From Undaria pinnatifida (lineage: Eukaryota > Sar > Phaeophyceae > Laminariales > Alariaceae), in contig JABAKD010000025.1 in the NCBI GenBank assembly GCA_012845835.1, positions 10,981,264 to 11,045,263 on the forward strand: a stretch of DNA of 64,000 bases, given 5' to 3'. Under the pieces are notes generated by a model. The model searched no databases and had not been told where the DNA came from. It saw nothing but the letters and a program-made list of their open reading frames with translations. Both the position numbers and the translations under genes were made by a program. Shown in pieces: positions 11,666 through 22,613 of the stretch. How positions within the stretch are numbered: position 1 is the stretch's first letter; every line of letters starts with the position of its first letter.

Positions 11666-11859
11666 ACAACCCCTTCAGCCTTTGCCTTCCATCAGGTTGG
11701 TAAAATAAAATTCCTTGTCAATATCGGAAGCTTTCGTTGTCGTAGACGGGAGGTAAGCTCGCCCTCAATACAGCAGAGACGATGATGTGAACGCAGCCGT
11801 TCTGCGACGGTCGCGGTGCCCCCTGCTCGTAACATTCCACGTAGTCGTGAGAATTAGAA

Positions 11860-12136
11860 TTAGTGTTTTGTAGATGTCGAAGGTGCTGTCGCGGTACATC
11901 ATCAACTTGATGCCTTTATACTCTGCCGTACACCCCTTGGACGCAGATGTCCTCGAACCTCCGATCGGAAACGGGTTCGCCTATCTTCTCGATTTCAGAG
12001 CACGCGAGAGTGTTTTCTATAAACTAGTCGTCCGGGTCTTGGCCGAGCTCCGTGCTGGGGTTGACTAGTCACTCCATGGTTGTGCGGACGACTTCGTCCG
12101 TGAACTTGCTGTACTTGGTCACCAACTCTTGCAGGG
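11860..12136 (-). pseudogene. Gag fragment of copia-2
   Basis: Minus-strand translation gives 'LQELVTKYSKFTDEVVRTTM', a stop, 'LVNPSTELGQDPDD', a stop, then an 'FIENTLACSEIEKIGEPVSD' stretch before a frameshift. The pattern of short amphipathic helices with acidic residues fits the UBN2-type Gag of copia elements. It lies between the right-hand LTR and the protease, where Gag belongs. Two nonsense codons and a frameshift show decay. Confidence 0.5.
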
Positions 12137-12771
12137 ATTTTTTTCCCGTTACCTTTGATTCCAGTCTCGCCCTCGTGCTTAAGAACGCAGAAGGATGCCG
12201 GCTTTTCCGTCAGCAGAAAGAGAACCAAGTAGAGTTCCTCGTGGGCCCTATCTTACCCGGCGATGTCCTGGTCGAGTGTAACCTGCGCGCCAAGCGTAGA
12301 AGGAAGCGCAGCGGCGATAACTGTGCTGGTCGGGCAATTTATACAGCTAGAGAAATAACGGTAAGCAGAGTCTTCTAATCAACAGCACTACTGGGTGATT
12401 GCCTTGATCTTGCTAGTTCGACGGCGTCAAGCTATAACTCGAAGCCAAGTCGATCCTTTTGTATATTTTCCTGTATCCCTGCTCGTTGATCATACGGATG
12501 GTTATCTCAGAAAGGGTGCCGTAGTCAGGGTTCCAATTACAAGCCGATGCTTTATATCCGCTTGTTTTTTGTGTAAGCCCCCGGGTGTCGCAGCAGAATG
12601 AGTTGGCTCTATGTAACGTACAATATATGACATTTTCCCCGCAATTAGCGTTGTTGTGCGCATCTTGGAATCATGACATATAACGCAGACGTAACGAGTA
12701 CATTGTTCCAGAGTTGGATATCGAAATTCAGTTCAATTCGATTTATTAACGCATCGAGGGGACGTATTTAT

Positions 12772-13140
12772 CGATGGCACGCACAGTAGTAGTCATGATC
12801 ATCTTGTCGCTACTTGATAACACAGAGTTTTCTGATACATGTAACTCGTACTACATCGTCAGTACGGAGTCAGTATGATCATACCCATGTAGGAGTAGTG
12901 CTGATCTGTTCCACATCGCTGTTTTCCAGTGATATAAGTAAGCCAGCAGTGTGCAGCAGGTCCATGCCACGGCTGTTTTGTACTCGTATGCATAGCGAGC
13001 AAGTTTCTACAGAGTAGTGTACTGGTATCTTGGGTATATGATAAGCAACAAATCACAGGAGCCTACATTTAATATCCAATGACGTTAGTAGGTACTGGTA
13101 CAAAATAAAGAGATACTATTTTCAGTATCTCCCAGGTACA
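12772..13140 (-). repeat. 5' LTR (right copy) of copia-2
   Basis: Partner of 7,506-7,875. The Gag and protease relics read leftward from it on the minus strand, so this is the 5' LTR in element orientation. Confidence 0.65.
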
Positions 13141-13286
13141 GGAGTTCTATTTGATTTTTGAAGTAGTTCATGAATCTAGATTCCGTTTTTATAATCTCGC
13201 CGCCCTTTTGGGGGCGGCGAGATTACCGATTCCACGTTCCAATTAAAAAATTCTACTTTCCACTTTCCGAAAAGACTATTATCGTT

Positions 13287-13998
13287 GGTTATGGTGTTCC
13301 ACTTCGTATGCCAAATTTTTATGAGCAATAGACCAACCGTCCATTCATTCCCTGTTGGTTAGTTGCGGTCTGGTTTATTGTATTTTCGTCGTATTATTTG
13401 GAATCGACTCTGAGATTCTGAATCTGTAGTGCGATGAGGAACGGCCATGCGATCGAGGAAGAAGGACGTATACGTAATAATCCACGGAATCTGCGCATGT
13501 AGGAAAGGTAACAATGGTAGCACCTGTCTCAGACCACGCCCTGCGGTGATTTGCTTAGATTTTTTAGCTGCACGCTCGTATTTGAGTTGGTTTGGTCCTT
13601 GTGGGCCTGTAGGTCTTGAATGTGATTGGCTATGCGTTGGTTCGGTCCTTTCTCGTAGTTTAAAGAATGAAACACGTCCCACACGTCGCTTGTGGAAGTC
13701 ACTCAGCAGCTTGCGCCCAGGAGTGACGTATGGGATGACGCTTTGTACGTATTTGCCAGTACGAGATCCGATACTTGAAGCTTGGCCAGAAACGAGCAAC
13801 CACTTCCACCAACTCCCCCCTCTCCCCCCTCAAGTCACTCTTGCATCCTGACCTAAACCAACAAGCCTTGTTCGATAACAGTAAAGATAATCTACTCTCT
13901 ACCCGGGTCTTATGCGACTGTCAGCTGTGGTCTAGGGATAGACACACCTGTGTCCCTTTCTGCATGTCATCCGGGACCCCCAGGGCAACACCTTCATA
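13287..13998 (+). repeat. 5' LTR of gypsy-1
   Basis: It aligns with 25,604-26,338 from 'ATGGTGTTCC' to 'GGCAACACCTT', with many differences, which shows long divergence. The homology stops just before the TGGCG primer-binding site at 14,001. The left end is uncertain by a few bases. Confidence 0.7.
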
Positions 13999-14000
13999 TC

Positions 14001-14018
14001 TGGCGACGTCAGTAACCC
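14001..14018 (+). promoter_or_regulatory. Putative tRNA primer-binding site of gypsy-1
   Basis: The sequence directly after the 5' LTR begins TGGCGACGTCAG. gypsy-2 has TGGCGTCGTCGG at the same place. A TGG start complements the universal tRNA 3' CCA. The shared sequence suggests that both elements use the same primer tRNA, whose identity I do not assign. Confidence 0.5.
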
Positions 14019-14879
14019 TTCCACCCTTCGCGTGGCGACCATCAGCTCAGCTCCACGTTCTGCCCAGCTCGTTCCTCTCCACCGCTTCGTGTGAGCATCC
14101 ATGCTTTCCCCTTTTTTTGTCTGCTGCCTGAGTCGTTTTTTTGCGTAGTACTTTTACAGTACATTGTTCGTTTTCTCTTCTCCTCCTTTTCCCTACGTTC
14201 TCTCTTGTGTATACTCGCGTGCGCCCTCTTCGCTTTGCACGACTACGTAGTAGACGACGAGCACGCGTAGCGGCCGCGACAACAGTAGGACACATACTGG
14301 TTTGACCCCTCTAGTATGATGTCGCTCGACCACCATGTTACTACCATTCCACGGCATGATCTCCATTTTGAACTCTGGCCCGATGCCAGTGTAGATCAAC
14401 AAGAAAAATCCCTTGGCTGTCCTGAAGAGACTCACAAAAATGTTGTCGACTTCCCCCAACGAAACTATAGCAGCTCTAGACGCCTATAGGTCGCCGCTAC
14501 AAGTGCGCACACCCGTAGCATCGCGTAATCCTGTAGACTCATTTGACGCAGGCATAGGACGCATTACACCAAATTTTCCTTTCGATGCGCTGAGGAGAGA
14601 ACCCTTCCACCCGAAGATCTTATAGATGATGCTGTTTCGAGTACATCTGACTGCGATACACCAGGTTAACCTCGCTGGTTTTCCGCCAGAAACACCGGAC
14701 TAGAAATATGACGCCTATGCATACCCCGTTTTCACACCCACCAGGCCTAGCTGACTGAGTCGCGCCCACGCACAACGTTCCTCGGGGTACTAGCTGTGGT
14801 AGCGTCTTTCGCATAGGACGCACCTTCTTCTTCTTGACCCCGACGCTCCCCGGCCCACATCGGTTTTTTCCCCTCAAAT

Positions 14880-15690
14880 TTTCGTTTTTTTTATGACGAT
14901 TTTCGTAGTGATGAGTTCATTTACCGGCGTGCTAATCGATGCCCCCCTCGAGGTTTTCTCCAAAATCTGATGGTGAGTTTGGTAGCGAAAAGTCATTGAA
15001 AGTCGTGCTAATCGTTTTTTTTCTGCCAAATTTTCAGTTTTCTGACGGAGCTTTTCGCAGCGATAAGATCATTCACGGGCGTGCAAATCGAATACTCCGC
15101 CGGATTTTCCATTTTCAAACAAACGGTGAATTTTTCGGGCGTAAGGAGTTTTACGGGCGTGCTATGATATCGATTTGTTCCGCCGGATACTAACTTTCTG
15201 GCGGAGAAATTTTCGACCGTAACGCATTTCACGGGCGTCCTGATCGATTTTTTCCGCCAGTTTTTCAATTTCCTGACGGAGATTTTTTCGACCGTGGCGA
15301 ATTTTATGGACGTCATAATCACTTTTTCCGCCAGATATAACTTTTTTGAGAGATTTCACTGCGATACCGCACTTTAAGGGTGGCGTAAACTCTCTCCGAA
15401 ATCCACAACCTGAGAAAGATTTTTCGGACAGCAGTACTGAAAATTGAGGCGTCGTAATCGGTCTCCTAAATTCATAATTTGTGACAGATGTTTCGGCCAA
15501 CATCACAATATAGTTCTGGGCGTCGTAACCGCCATCCAAAGTTCACAAAATTGTCACAGATGTTTTGGGGCAAAAGTAGTACGTAGCGTACGGGCATCGT
15601 AATGACTCTCCGAAATTCACAATTTTTTGACAGATTTATCGGAAAACAACATGTAATTTACGAGCGTCGCGGTATTTCCCTGAGATCGAG
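14880..15690 (+). repeat. Diverged tandem array, period about 74 bp, about 11 units
   Basis: The marker pentamer GGCGT (or a one-base variant) recurs at about 14,926, 15,002, 15,078, 15,156, 15,234, 15,309, 15,382, 15,448, 15,519, 15,593 and 15,664, giving spacings of 66-78 bp. Units share the order 'ATTTTCACGGGCGT', a TAATCGATTTTTTCCGCC-like block and 'CTGACGGAG'. The array lies in the 5' leader of gypsy-1, between the primer-binding site and the first polyprotein pieces. Unit divergence is high, so it is old. Confidence 0.8.
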
Positions 15691-15766
15691 AAATACCAAG
15701 GGTTGACGAGACGAGACACGTGTTACACATCACCACAAACATACAATGTTTTGGTCTATGATTTAG

Positions 15767-16660
15767 ATGACGATTCGGGTAGTGCGTTGGGTTACGACTG
15801 GGTTATCAAGAACCCTCTACCATCCTCAAGACGGACACCCCCCCCACCTGTTCCAGACCCTTACTGAATGTTGGATTGCACCCCGACCTCTTCGTCTACT
15901 TTTGGGTTTTCAACCCCCCCCCTTCCCCAACCACGCCAAGCACTGGCCACTTTTTACCACCGAGCACGATACCGCTTCGTCGGTTCCCGCCTTGTACTTT
16001 TCGGGATTCCACAACGAGCCGCCGGATTGTCCCTGCACCCCAGGACTCCGATACTCAACCAAGAAGTGTCTCCACACTCCTCCCCAAGGGTCCATGGAGA
16101 GGTATCCATATACCGCGCCCCACCACGTCTCACGAGGAGAGTGCCTATACAATCCCGTGTAAAACAAAGGGACAGCACATTGACGAGGAGGAAGAGACCC
16201 CAGTACGACCTCCCCCGGATGCAGGCCCCGCTACGCCTGCCTCAACTGAGGCTACTGCTGTGCCCTCCGCTACTGGCGTGTCTACGCTGACAGCCCATTC
16301 AGCAGCGGACCCGACCATGGTGTGGCGGCTTCGACGCTCGCTCAGACCCGCGCCGCCATCCGGATTTAACCGGAGCAGGGTGACCACACACGGTTGCGGG
16401 TACAAGGAAGTTGAGCAGCCAGGTCGAGACAACCAGTTTGGAGGGACAAATCGCTCAAAGTGAGATTGTTCTGGCTTCGCTCTTGGCCGAGCGGGCCGCC
16501 CTGGTCGCGGAAAGCGGCATTCCCGCCGTCACTCCCACACCACGCCAGGCAATCCCTGCGCCACCGGAGGCCTTAAACGCAGTTCCTTCTATGGGGCACC
16601 TCAATCTCCATCGCATCACCCTCGCCTCAAATATGTCTGAGTCAACTGCATCGGCGGATA
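15767..16660 (+). pseudogene. Degraded N-terminal (Gag-side) region of gypsy-1
   Basis: Three plus-strand frames are partly open here (15,767-16,162, 15,876-16,463 and 16,411-16,707) and encode Pro/Thr/Arg-rich peptides. The last includes a short coiled-coil-like segment, 'LEGQIAQSEIVLASLLAER'. I find no match to the gypsy-2 capsid or to its CCHC knuckle, so the true Gag has been lost or replaced. The position before NADAR is where Gag lies in gypsy-2. Confidence 0.35.
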
Positions 16661-16664
16661 CCGC

Positions 16665-17215
16665 AATTTGTATCCCCCCCCCCCCCCTCAGTACCAGCCT
16701 CTACTGATCCCATCAACGGGTACAGCAATACATATATTGCACCGCACCCCCCACCAGTGGCAGCCTGTACCAGTCCTACCAGCCGGTACGGCGGCCCCTA
16801 TTGCGCCGCCCCACCCTCAGTACCGACCTGCAGCAACCTCACCAACGGCAGCTCAAACTAGACTGCAGGGTCCCAGCGGAGCAACTCCTCCAACACCCTC
16901 AGCTCCCAGAGTAGTTAATCAAAGCAACTTACCCCCCCTCAGTACCGGTCGGCACCAACCCTTTCAATGGGTGCCACAATATCTGTTTCCGCCGCCCCCT
17001 CCCCAGGATTTGTCAGCGCCAACCCCAATCACAGGTGCCGCAATCTCTATTGCTCCTCCGTCCCTCAGAACAAGCCTGTATCGACCTCACCAACGGGCAC
17101 CGCAATATCTATTGCCACGTCCCCCCTCAGTGTCAGCCTGTTCCTGTCCTACCAGCGGTATGGCAGCCCTTATTGCGCCGCCCCACCCTCTGTATCGACC
17201 TGCAGCAATCAAGAC
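16665..17215 (+). repeat. Proline-coding minisatellite, period about 60-68 bp
   Basis: Imperfect units carry a CCCTCAGTACC-like start, an 'ACGGGTACAGCAATA' type middle and a 'TTGCGCCGCCCCACC' end. Examples start near 16,686, 16,754, 16,820, 16,940, 17,005, 17,068 and 17,130. They encode Pro/Ala/Thr-rich peptide in the linker between the Gag side and NADAR of gypsy-1. Confidence 0.75.
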
Positions 17216-17296
17216 TGCCGGATGCCAGTGGAGTAATTAATCTATCAGCCAGAGTTTCAGGCGGTAGTTCATCACTGTAACTACCCCCACTCCCCT

Positions 17297-17700
17297 CCGC
17301 TCACGGACCCCCTTCCACAGCCATCACCGTTTCAGGCTCTTCGACCCAGCCTCCCTCCACTACGAAATCGCAAACATGCGTATCGGACCTGCCCAGCACG
17401 GTGGCAACACGAACCCGCGTCAACAGGGCATCTTCCGCACCAACAGACCTGTCGATGGTTTAACACCACATCACAACAACAGGGTGGATCATTAACGCCA
17501 CTCACCTCCACCCCCCCGCTCACGGATCCCCTTCCACAGCCATCACCGTTCCAGGCTCCACCTCCCAGCCTCCTTCCACTCCGAACAACGCAAACAAGCA
17601 CCTCGGATTTGCCCAACACGGTGGAACTCGCGTTAACCGAGCACCTTCTGCACCAAATGATCTGTCGATGGTGAATACCACGTCGCGATATTGCCAGCGG
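17297..17700 (+). repeat. Tandem duplication, period about 219 bp
   Basis: 'CCGCTCACGGA' at 17,297 and again at 17,516 opens two copies that share 'CCATCACCGTT', 'CAGCCTCC' and 'GACCTGTCGATGGT' blocks in the same order. The copies differ at many sites. The block lies immediately upstream of the NADAR region. Confidence 0.8.
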
Positions 17701-17906
17701 CATCCCTCGTGACCGTACCGGGTACCTCCCAAGATGCTCGCGCGTACTATTCCCCAAACGTATCTGGTTCCACTTACCCGCCCAACTCACTCGGGAACCG
17801 AGGTCGCCCAAACTACAATTTCTCGACCAGGTCACACCACGCTTCACGGGGCCACACCATTCCTCTCTACTCTCCCCCACTACCACAGACTCTAGACTCC
17901 TCCCAA

Positions 17907-18350
17907 ATGCGTTTCTTTCGGGACTGCTCCTTAGTACTTTTCCAGTGGTACACCTCGGCCTTCACCGTCGATAATGAGCACTACAACTGCGCCAAACAAT
18001 ACATGATGTCGGAGAAGGCCAAGCGCTTTGGCGATACAGCCAACTGCCGGGATATTATAGCCTCCTCGGACCCTCCGCAGAAGGAATGTCTCGGGTGCTC
18101 CGCACCCAACTTGAACCTAGAACTCTGGGAATGTCATCGTTATAACAACGTTTACAAGGGCAACCTCGCCAAGGTTTGGACCCCTCCCTTCCGCCAGCAG
18201 CTACTGGACACAGGCAACACGTTCCTCGCCGGAGCCAGCCCGCACGATCTCGCCTGGGGTATCGGCTTTAGAGACGATGACTGGCAAGCCCTCCGATCTC
18301 ACCAGTCGTGGGCACTCAACCTTTTGGGCGACATCATCACGAAGATCCGC
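17907..18350 (+). pseudogene. NADAR (YbiA-like) domain of gypsy-1, probably inactive
   Basis: Within a frame open from 17,691 to 18,530, about 148 residues match the NADAR domain of gypsy-2 in order: a 'YNCAKQYMMSEKAKRF' block, 'IIASSDP', 'GNLAKVW', 'LLDTGNTFLAGASPHD', 'WGIGF' and a final 'NLLGDIITKIR'. Family hallmarks such as the Y-x-C-A-E-Q helix, the T-G-N-x-x-L-x-x-A-S-P loop and the W-G-I-G motif are readable. The conserved Glu of the A-E-Q block is Lys here, and the 'GRGVRNFD' motif has decayed to 'GCSAPNLN', so activity is unlikely. The order NADAR then protease is the same as in gypsy-2. Confidence 0.8.
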
Positions 18351-18639
18351 TGCCAGTTTGACCACTCCCCCGCCCCACCCGTCCCACTCACTTCTCGCGC
18401 TCGGATAATGGTATCCACGAGATCATCACGACCATGGCACCCCCTACATGAACCTCCACACTGGACCAACTCCTGCCTCCCTCTTCCTAGCAGAAACAAC
18501 CCCCGCATGCAACTGCGGGGTGTACTTTAGTCTCTGCCTTTACACCCGGACTCAATCCCTCTGACACCCCGCCGCCCACCATCGCCGAACATGGAACTGG
18601 CCTCTCGAGCGGCATGGCCGCCGTCGATGACGCCCCCTC

Positions 18640-19270
18640 CACCACAGGATCAAAGTATACAGCATACCCTTCCCCTCCAGCCGCTACGGACAAATAGCCC
18701 TCCTCGACAACGGCTCCCCACAGACATTTATCTCCGTTGAAGCTTGGACCCACATGAAGGACAACAACGCTGGATCGGACGACTGCGAACGACCCGAACC
18801 TCTTCAACGTTGGGGAGGGTTCGGCAAATCGACCCCCGTCCTCACCTCGACCTCCGTCCGGCTCAGCATCCAGTTTTTGCATGACGACGCCCTTTCCACT
18901 GAGCTCGCTGTTTGGACGTGCATTGTTACTGCGGGCACCACGCGACATACTGTTCTATTGCGACGCGACAGCTGGACGCGTTTTTCACAGCGCACACACA
19001 CCATCCTGCGCCGTCTCGGCTCCTTGCATCGAAGGCCTCTCCACCTGCACCAACGACAATCGACGGACCACCGACATGTTCCACCTCAAGTTTGCCGGCG
19101 TGCACGCAGTCTCACTTTTGTTCCCGCCATGTCTCGTCCCAGCCAACTTGGTTCGTTTCTCGGGTGTCCTAGCCCTCACCGGTCCCTGCCTGGTAGACAT
19201 GCTTCCCCGCGACGGCGTTTCCTCTGAGTCCAAAATCTTCCTCGCCAAAGGGTGCCATCTCGCTCTTGAG
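18640..19270 (+). pseudogene. Retropepsin-like protease of gypsy-1, decayed
   Basis: A D-N-G-S-P-Q-T-F-I motif (Asp codon at 18,706-18,708) aligns with D-T-G-S-P-Q-T-F-I of gypsy-2, so the usual Thr is Asn. It is followed, in the frame open 18,754-19,227, by 'CERPEPLQRWGGFG' and 'VRLSIQFLHDD' blocks and an 'HTVLLRRDSWTRF' segment, each with a clear partner in gypsy-2. The frame is then disrupted near 19,000, with the rest readable in another frame (18,881-19,279). This domain processed the polyprotein of the ancestral element. Confidence 0.7.
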
Positions 19271-19689
19271 ATCCACTGACGTAGACCAGGCGGCCTTCAT
19301 GGGACCTCGCCTTCTCCCGTCATACAAATTCCGATATCGCTCCTGCAGGACGGTAACACGGAATCATTATCCCCCTCATCCAAGCCTGTGTTTGCAATGC
19401 AATCGAGCCGTCCACCACGGGCATTGATCTGGGTGGGCTCCTCCCACCTGCCTCCAACTGCGTCGACCCTGTCCTCCCGATCCCCTGCACCAACAACGTT
19501 TTCGGCGACTACCGCCGCCAATGACCGCGTATTGACACCTCGAAGTCAGCCCAGGTTACCCGGCCATTCGTGGCCGCCATCGCTGGCCCGACCACCGCCG
19601 TCGGATCGCTTATCCTTGGCCCCCACTTTATCAAAGCCTCCGCCGCCGGATCGCCTCACAGCCTTGCCCTCGGCCTCCACGTTGCTCTA

Positions 19690-20230
19690 GGCCTTACCAC
19701 CGAGTCGCCTCGCCGCATTTTCGTTGGTCCACGTACGATCAAGACCCGGCCGTGACATCACCTCACGGCGTTCCTGCTGATCACCGCTTTGTCCAAGACC
19801 AACACGCCGCCAAGGCACCCCCTCACGGCGTTCCTGACGGCCACCGCTTTGTCCACGACCAAGAACCAGCCGCAACATCGCCTCACGGCGATCCTGGCGG
19901 TCATCGCTTTGTTCAACACCAATATCCAGCCGCGGGATCGCCTCACGGCGTCTCCGTCGGCCGACGTTTAGTCTAAGGAAACCATCCTGCCGCGACATCG
20001 CCTCAATGTCGTTCCCGCTGGCCACCGCTTCACCCAAGACCAGGGCCCGCCGCGAAATCGCCTCACGGCGTTCCCACCGGCCAGTGCTTTGTCCAAGACC
20101 AAGACCACGCCGCGACACTCCCTCACGGCGCTTCCCCCGGCCAACGAACCGTCCAAGACCAAGAATCGGCAGCGGCATCGGTACACCGCGTTCCCGCCTG
20201 CCAACGGTTTGTCCTAGACCTCGCCGTCAA
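19690..20230 (+). repeat. 60-bp minisatellite, about 9 units, in place of RT and RNase H
   Basis: Units of almost exactly 60 bp share 'CGCGACATCGCCTCACGGCG', 'TTCC', 'GGCCACCGCTTT' and 'GTCCAAGACCAA' blocks. Because 60 is a multiple of three, several frames on both strands stay open, including a 163-codon minus-strand frame. I treat these as by-products. The block lies between the protease and the Pol linker of gypsy-1, where gypsy-2 has RT and RNase H. Confidence 0.9.
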
Positions 20231-20489
20231 CTCGCCTTGCAGCATTTCTGTCGGCCACATATTTTCTTTTATCCACTTGTGAATCGCCTTCCAGCTTCGA
20301 GAAAGCCACCGTCGTCACTGGCGCTTCTCCTGCCGGTTTAGCTAGCAGCCCACCCGTCGTCTCCCCCTCGTTCACCTCCGGCGTCTCTGTTTCGACCTCT
20401 CCTCGTGCCTCGTCAGGCCTGGCATCTTCTCGGCCCGGAACCGTTCCGCCGCTGCAGCTGGAACTCCCCGTACCCCTGCGGACTACGGA

Positions 20490-20967
20490 TTTGGCCGTCG
20501 GTCCCCCGATATCGCCACGTCAAGCCCACCGTCTCCCCAGCGCCGCCCACCTACTCTTAGGTTCAAGCCGGCCGCCGAACGACCTGCTACTACACAATCC
20601 CGCGCTGCACACCGCATCTCGTCGTGATCAACCGCGACTTCACTATGTACCCTCCTACTGCCCCCCCTCTGCTATCCAAGCACCACCTCGACTACCGGAA
20701 ACCATTGTCGAGCCGGTTGATGACCCCTATATCCGTTCCTGCGTGGAGTACTACACCTACACCGACTGGGCGCGGGAGCAACGCGCCAAGCCCGTCTGCT
20801 CCGCCACCCTCTGGTTCCTTTCCCTGGGTTCACCATCACCATCGCAGAACGACCTCTTTGACTACATACCCTCGACACGTCGCCCACCGCTCCCGGAGGC
20901 CCGAACCCTCGCGACAAAAGGCCAGCTACACACCACCGACGACAACAACAGACTTCTCACCCCTTGA
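20490..20967 (+). pseudogene. Pol linker domain of gypsy-1 (conserved, unknown function)
   Basis: The frame 20,491-20,967 contains 'TDWAREQRAKPVCSATLWFL', 'SLGSPSPS' and an 'LPEARTLATKGQLHTTDD' segment. These align with the segment at residues 720-800 of gypsy-2 Pol, between RNase H and integrase ('ADWKRGQHAEPTCHATLRYI', then 'ELADKGRLHTTDD'). A 'PADYGFG' block in another frame near 20,480 also has a partner ('AVDYGFG'). The conserved region is about 80 residues long and belongs to no family I recognise. No integrase follows. Confidence 0.6.
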
Positions 20968-21227
20968 TGAGAACACGAACAAGACCTACAACACCACTGG
21001 GTTCACATCCTCTGCTATTGGTCTGGCACTCCTTCATGACACCGCCAGTCCAACAGCTTACACCGACAGATGCGTATCGGGGCCGCTCACCGCAAACTAG
21101 CGCGGACCCGGCGCGAACTATTCATCATCTACGCGTACAGCCTCTTCCCCCGCACCCTCTGGCTTCAACACTTCAGCCCTACTACCCTTTCCACGGGGGC
21201 ATACCTCTAGTACAAAACCCCGAGATG

Positions 21228-21475
21228 GTCACTGGTGGTTGGGAAAGGTAGCCCATCGCGCCTCGACCGAGAATTCTTCCGCGAACTCCTACATCGTGCG
21301 CTTCCTCGATGACCCGGACCGATCAAGATTGACCTCCTGCGATCATCTTACACCACTGCACTGTGCGCCGTCCACGGGTTTGGTGCCCTCAGCGTCATCA
21401 GGAAGGACTCTCTGGCGGTGTCCTACGCAATATCAATCGGCCCCGCGGAGCCACGCCTACGCCCTCCCTTAGTAC
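21228..21475 (+). pseudogene. C-terminal Tudor-like tail of gypsy-1 Pol
   Basis: A frame around 21,239-21,330 reads 'YIVRFLDDPD' preceded by a Ser/Asn-rich stretch. It aligns with 'VYLVRFLDDPG' in the last 85 residues of gypsy-2 Pol. The integrase and chromodomain that should precede it are missing, so an internal deletion joined the linker region to this tail. Confidence 0.5.
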
Positions 21476-21682
21476 GTCGGGAAATTGGCGTCGACCATAG
21501 CCTCGGTGTTTTATGCTTTGTTTGTGTTTTGCTTTCTTCACGATTTGTGCCACCTTCAGGGTATATTCTGACTTCGTTGTTTCAGTTATAGAGCTTTTGG
21601 GGCTGGTGTAACTTTGTCGTTCTTGTCGCTTCCTTTATCCGGTGTTGCCCTTCCCTATCTTTGAAGCCACTTCGGTGCCCCC

Positions 21683-22015
21683 GTTCTGGTGCCTCTTTAC
21701 CCTCGCACATGCGTCCCAAGCACAGAGATTAAGTCGCTGGCTGGTATCCTGCAGTGCACGTGTCTGGTTTCAGTTCGGATGTTACCTTTTCTGTATTTTC
21801 TTTACCCACGCCCATTCTTCCAAAGCACAACGATTCAATCGCTGGCTGGTATCCTGCTGTGCACGTGTATGTTTTCAGCTCCTGATGCCACCTTTTCTGG
21901 TGCTCCATTACCCACGCCCATGCGTCCCAAGCACAGAGATTCAACCGCTGGCTTGTATCCTTCAGTAGTGCACATTTTCTCATCTCCAGTTCGTACGTTA
22001 CATTTTCTGGACCCC
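21683..22015 (+). repeat. Three tandem repeats of about 108 bp in the gypsy-1 3' region
   Basis: 'GCGTCCCAAGCACAGAGATT', 'CGCTGGCTGGTATCCT' and 'GTGCACGTGT' recur with a spacing near 108 bp, starting at about 21,690, 21,798 and 21,906. The last unit is truncated by the copia-3 boundary at 22,021. The block is untranslated as far as I can see. Confidence 0.85.
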
Positions 22016-22020
22016 CTTCT

Positions 22021-22440
22021 TTGTGAATAGCCTGTCAAAACAATGGTTGTGTAAAGGCTCTGTCTTGTATGCGAAGAGATGCAGAGGTGGGTCTGTTAAG
22101 ATCACTTGTGGTTAGAAAGAAATGGGATAGTTTGGAAAAGGCGCTTGAGGCCAAAGAGAGAGGAAGAGGAAATGAAGGAGAGAAGAGAGAGTGATCATGG
22201 TGGGTAGCATTACCACTTGATCATCACGGAACAATGCCCGTAGTCCGGTAGAATACCGAGACAACGGGACCACCTTCACATACTCAAATCGGCGTTTACA
22301 TCAAAGTTCCACCGAAGATTCAAGGTAAGATTCAACATAAGCTTCAGCTATTTATCTTATTCGTGCGAATAGACTGCTCGACTAGACTGCACAATAATTT
22401 AAATTTGAATCCAAGGTTCATTTTCTCATACGCCCCCTTA
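22021..22440 (-). repeat. 3' LTR (left copy) of copia-3
   Basis: It aligns over its whole length with 24,957-25,379, with about 10 percent differences by eye. Both copies include the A/G-rich run of GAGAGAGGAAGAGGAAA type and an 'ACCGAAGATTCAA' block. Confidence 0.85.
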
Positions 22441-22613
22441 ATGAAAAATCAGGATCTTACTTGGTAAGTGGATGATCGCAGCCTCATGTGAAACGGCTTG
22501 TTGGCAATAGCGTCGTTCTCGCTAGCCTCTATCGTTGAGATGCCATGTTTGATGCTCTGATGTTCGTATACAAAATACAAGACTGGCTCCAAATTGAAAT
22601 CGGGGAAATCAGT

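Larger units (their letters stand above)
7506..13140 (-). mobile_element. copia-2: decayed copia-like element on the minus strand
   Basis: Two diverged direct repeats of about 370 bp (7,506-7,875 and 12,772-13,140) bound this relic. Read on the minus strand from the right, it has a Gag fragment, then a retroelement protease with a DSGA motif, then a long low-complexity linker. This is the same early order as in copia-1. No RT, RNase H or integrase could be recognised in 8,000-10,300, which may hold unrelated insertions. The boundaries are those of the repeat pair and are approximate. Confidence 0.6.

Noticed and set aside
14880-15690. CRISPR-like array
   Set aside because: Units are diverged over their whole length, with no constant repeat and variable spacer pattern, and no cas gene is near. 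It is a eukaryotic tandem repeat.
19687-20204. Long open frames on the minus strand over the 60-bp array
   Set aside because: The period is a multiple of three, so several frames on both strands stay open by repetition. There is no domain or start-context support.
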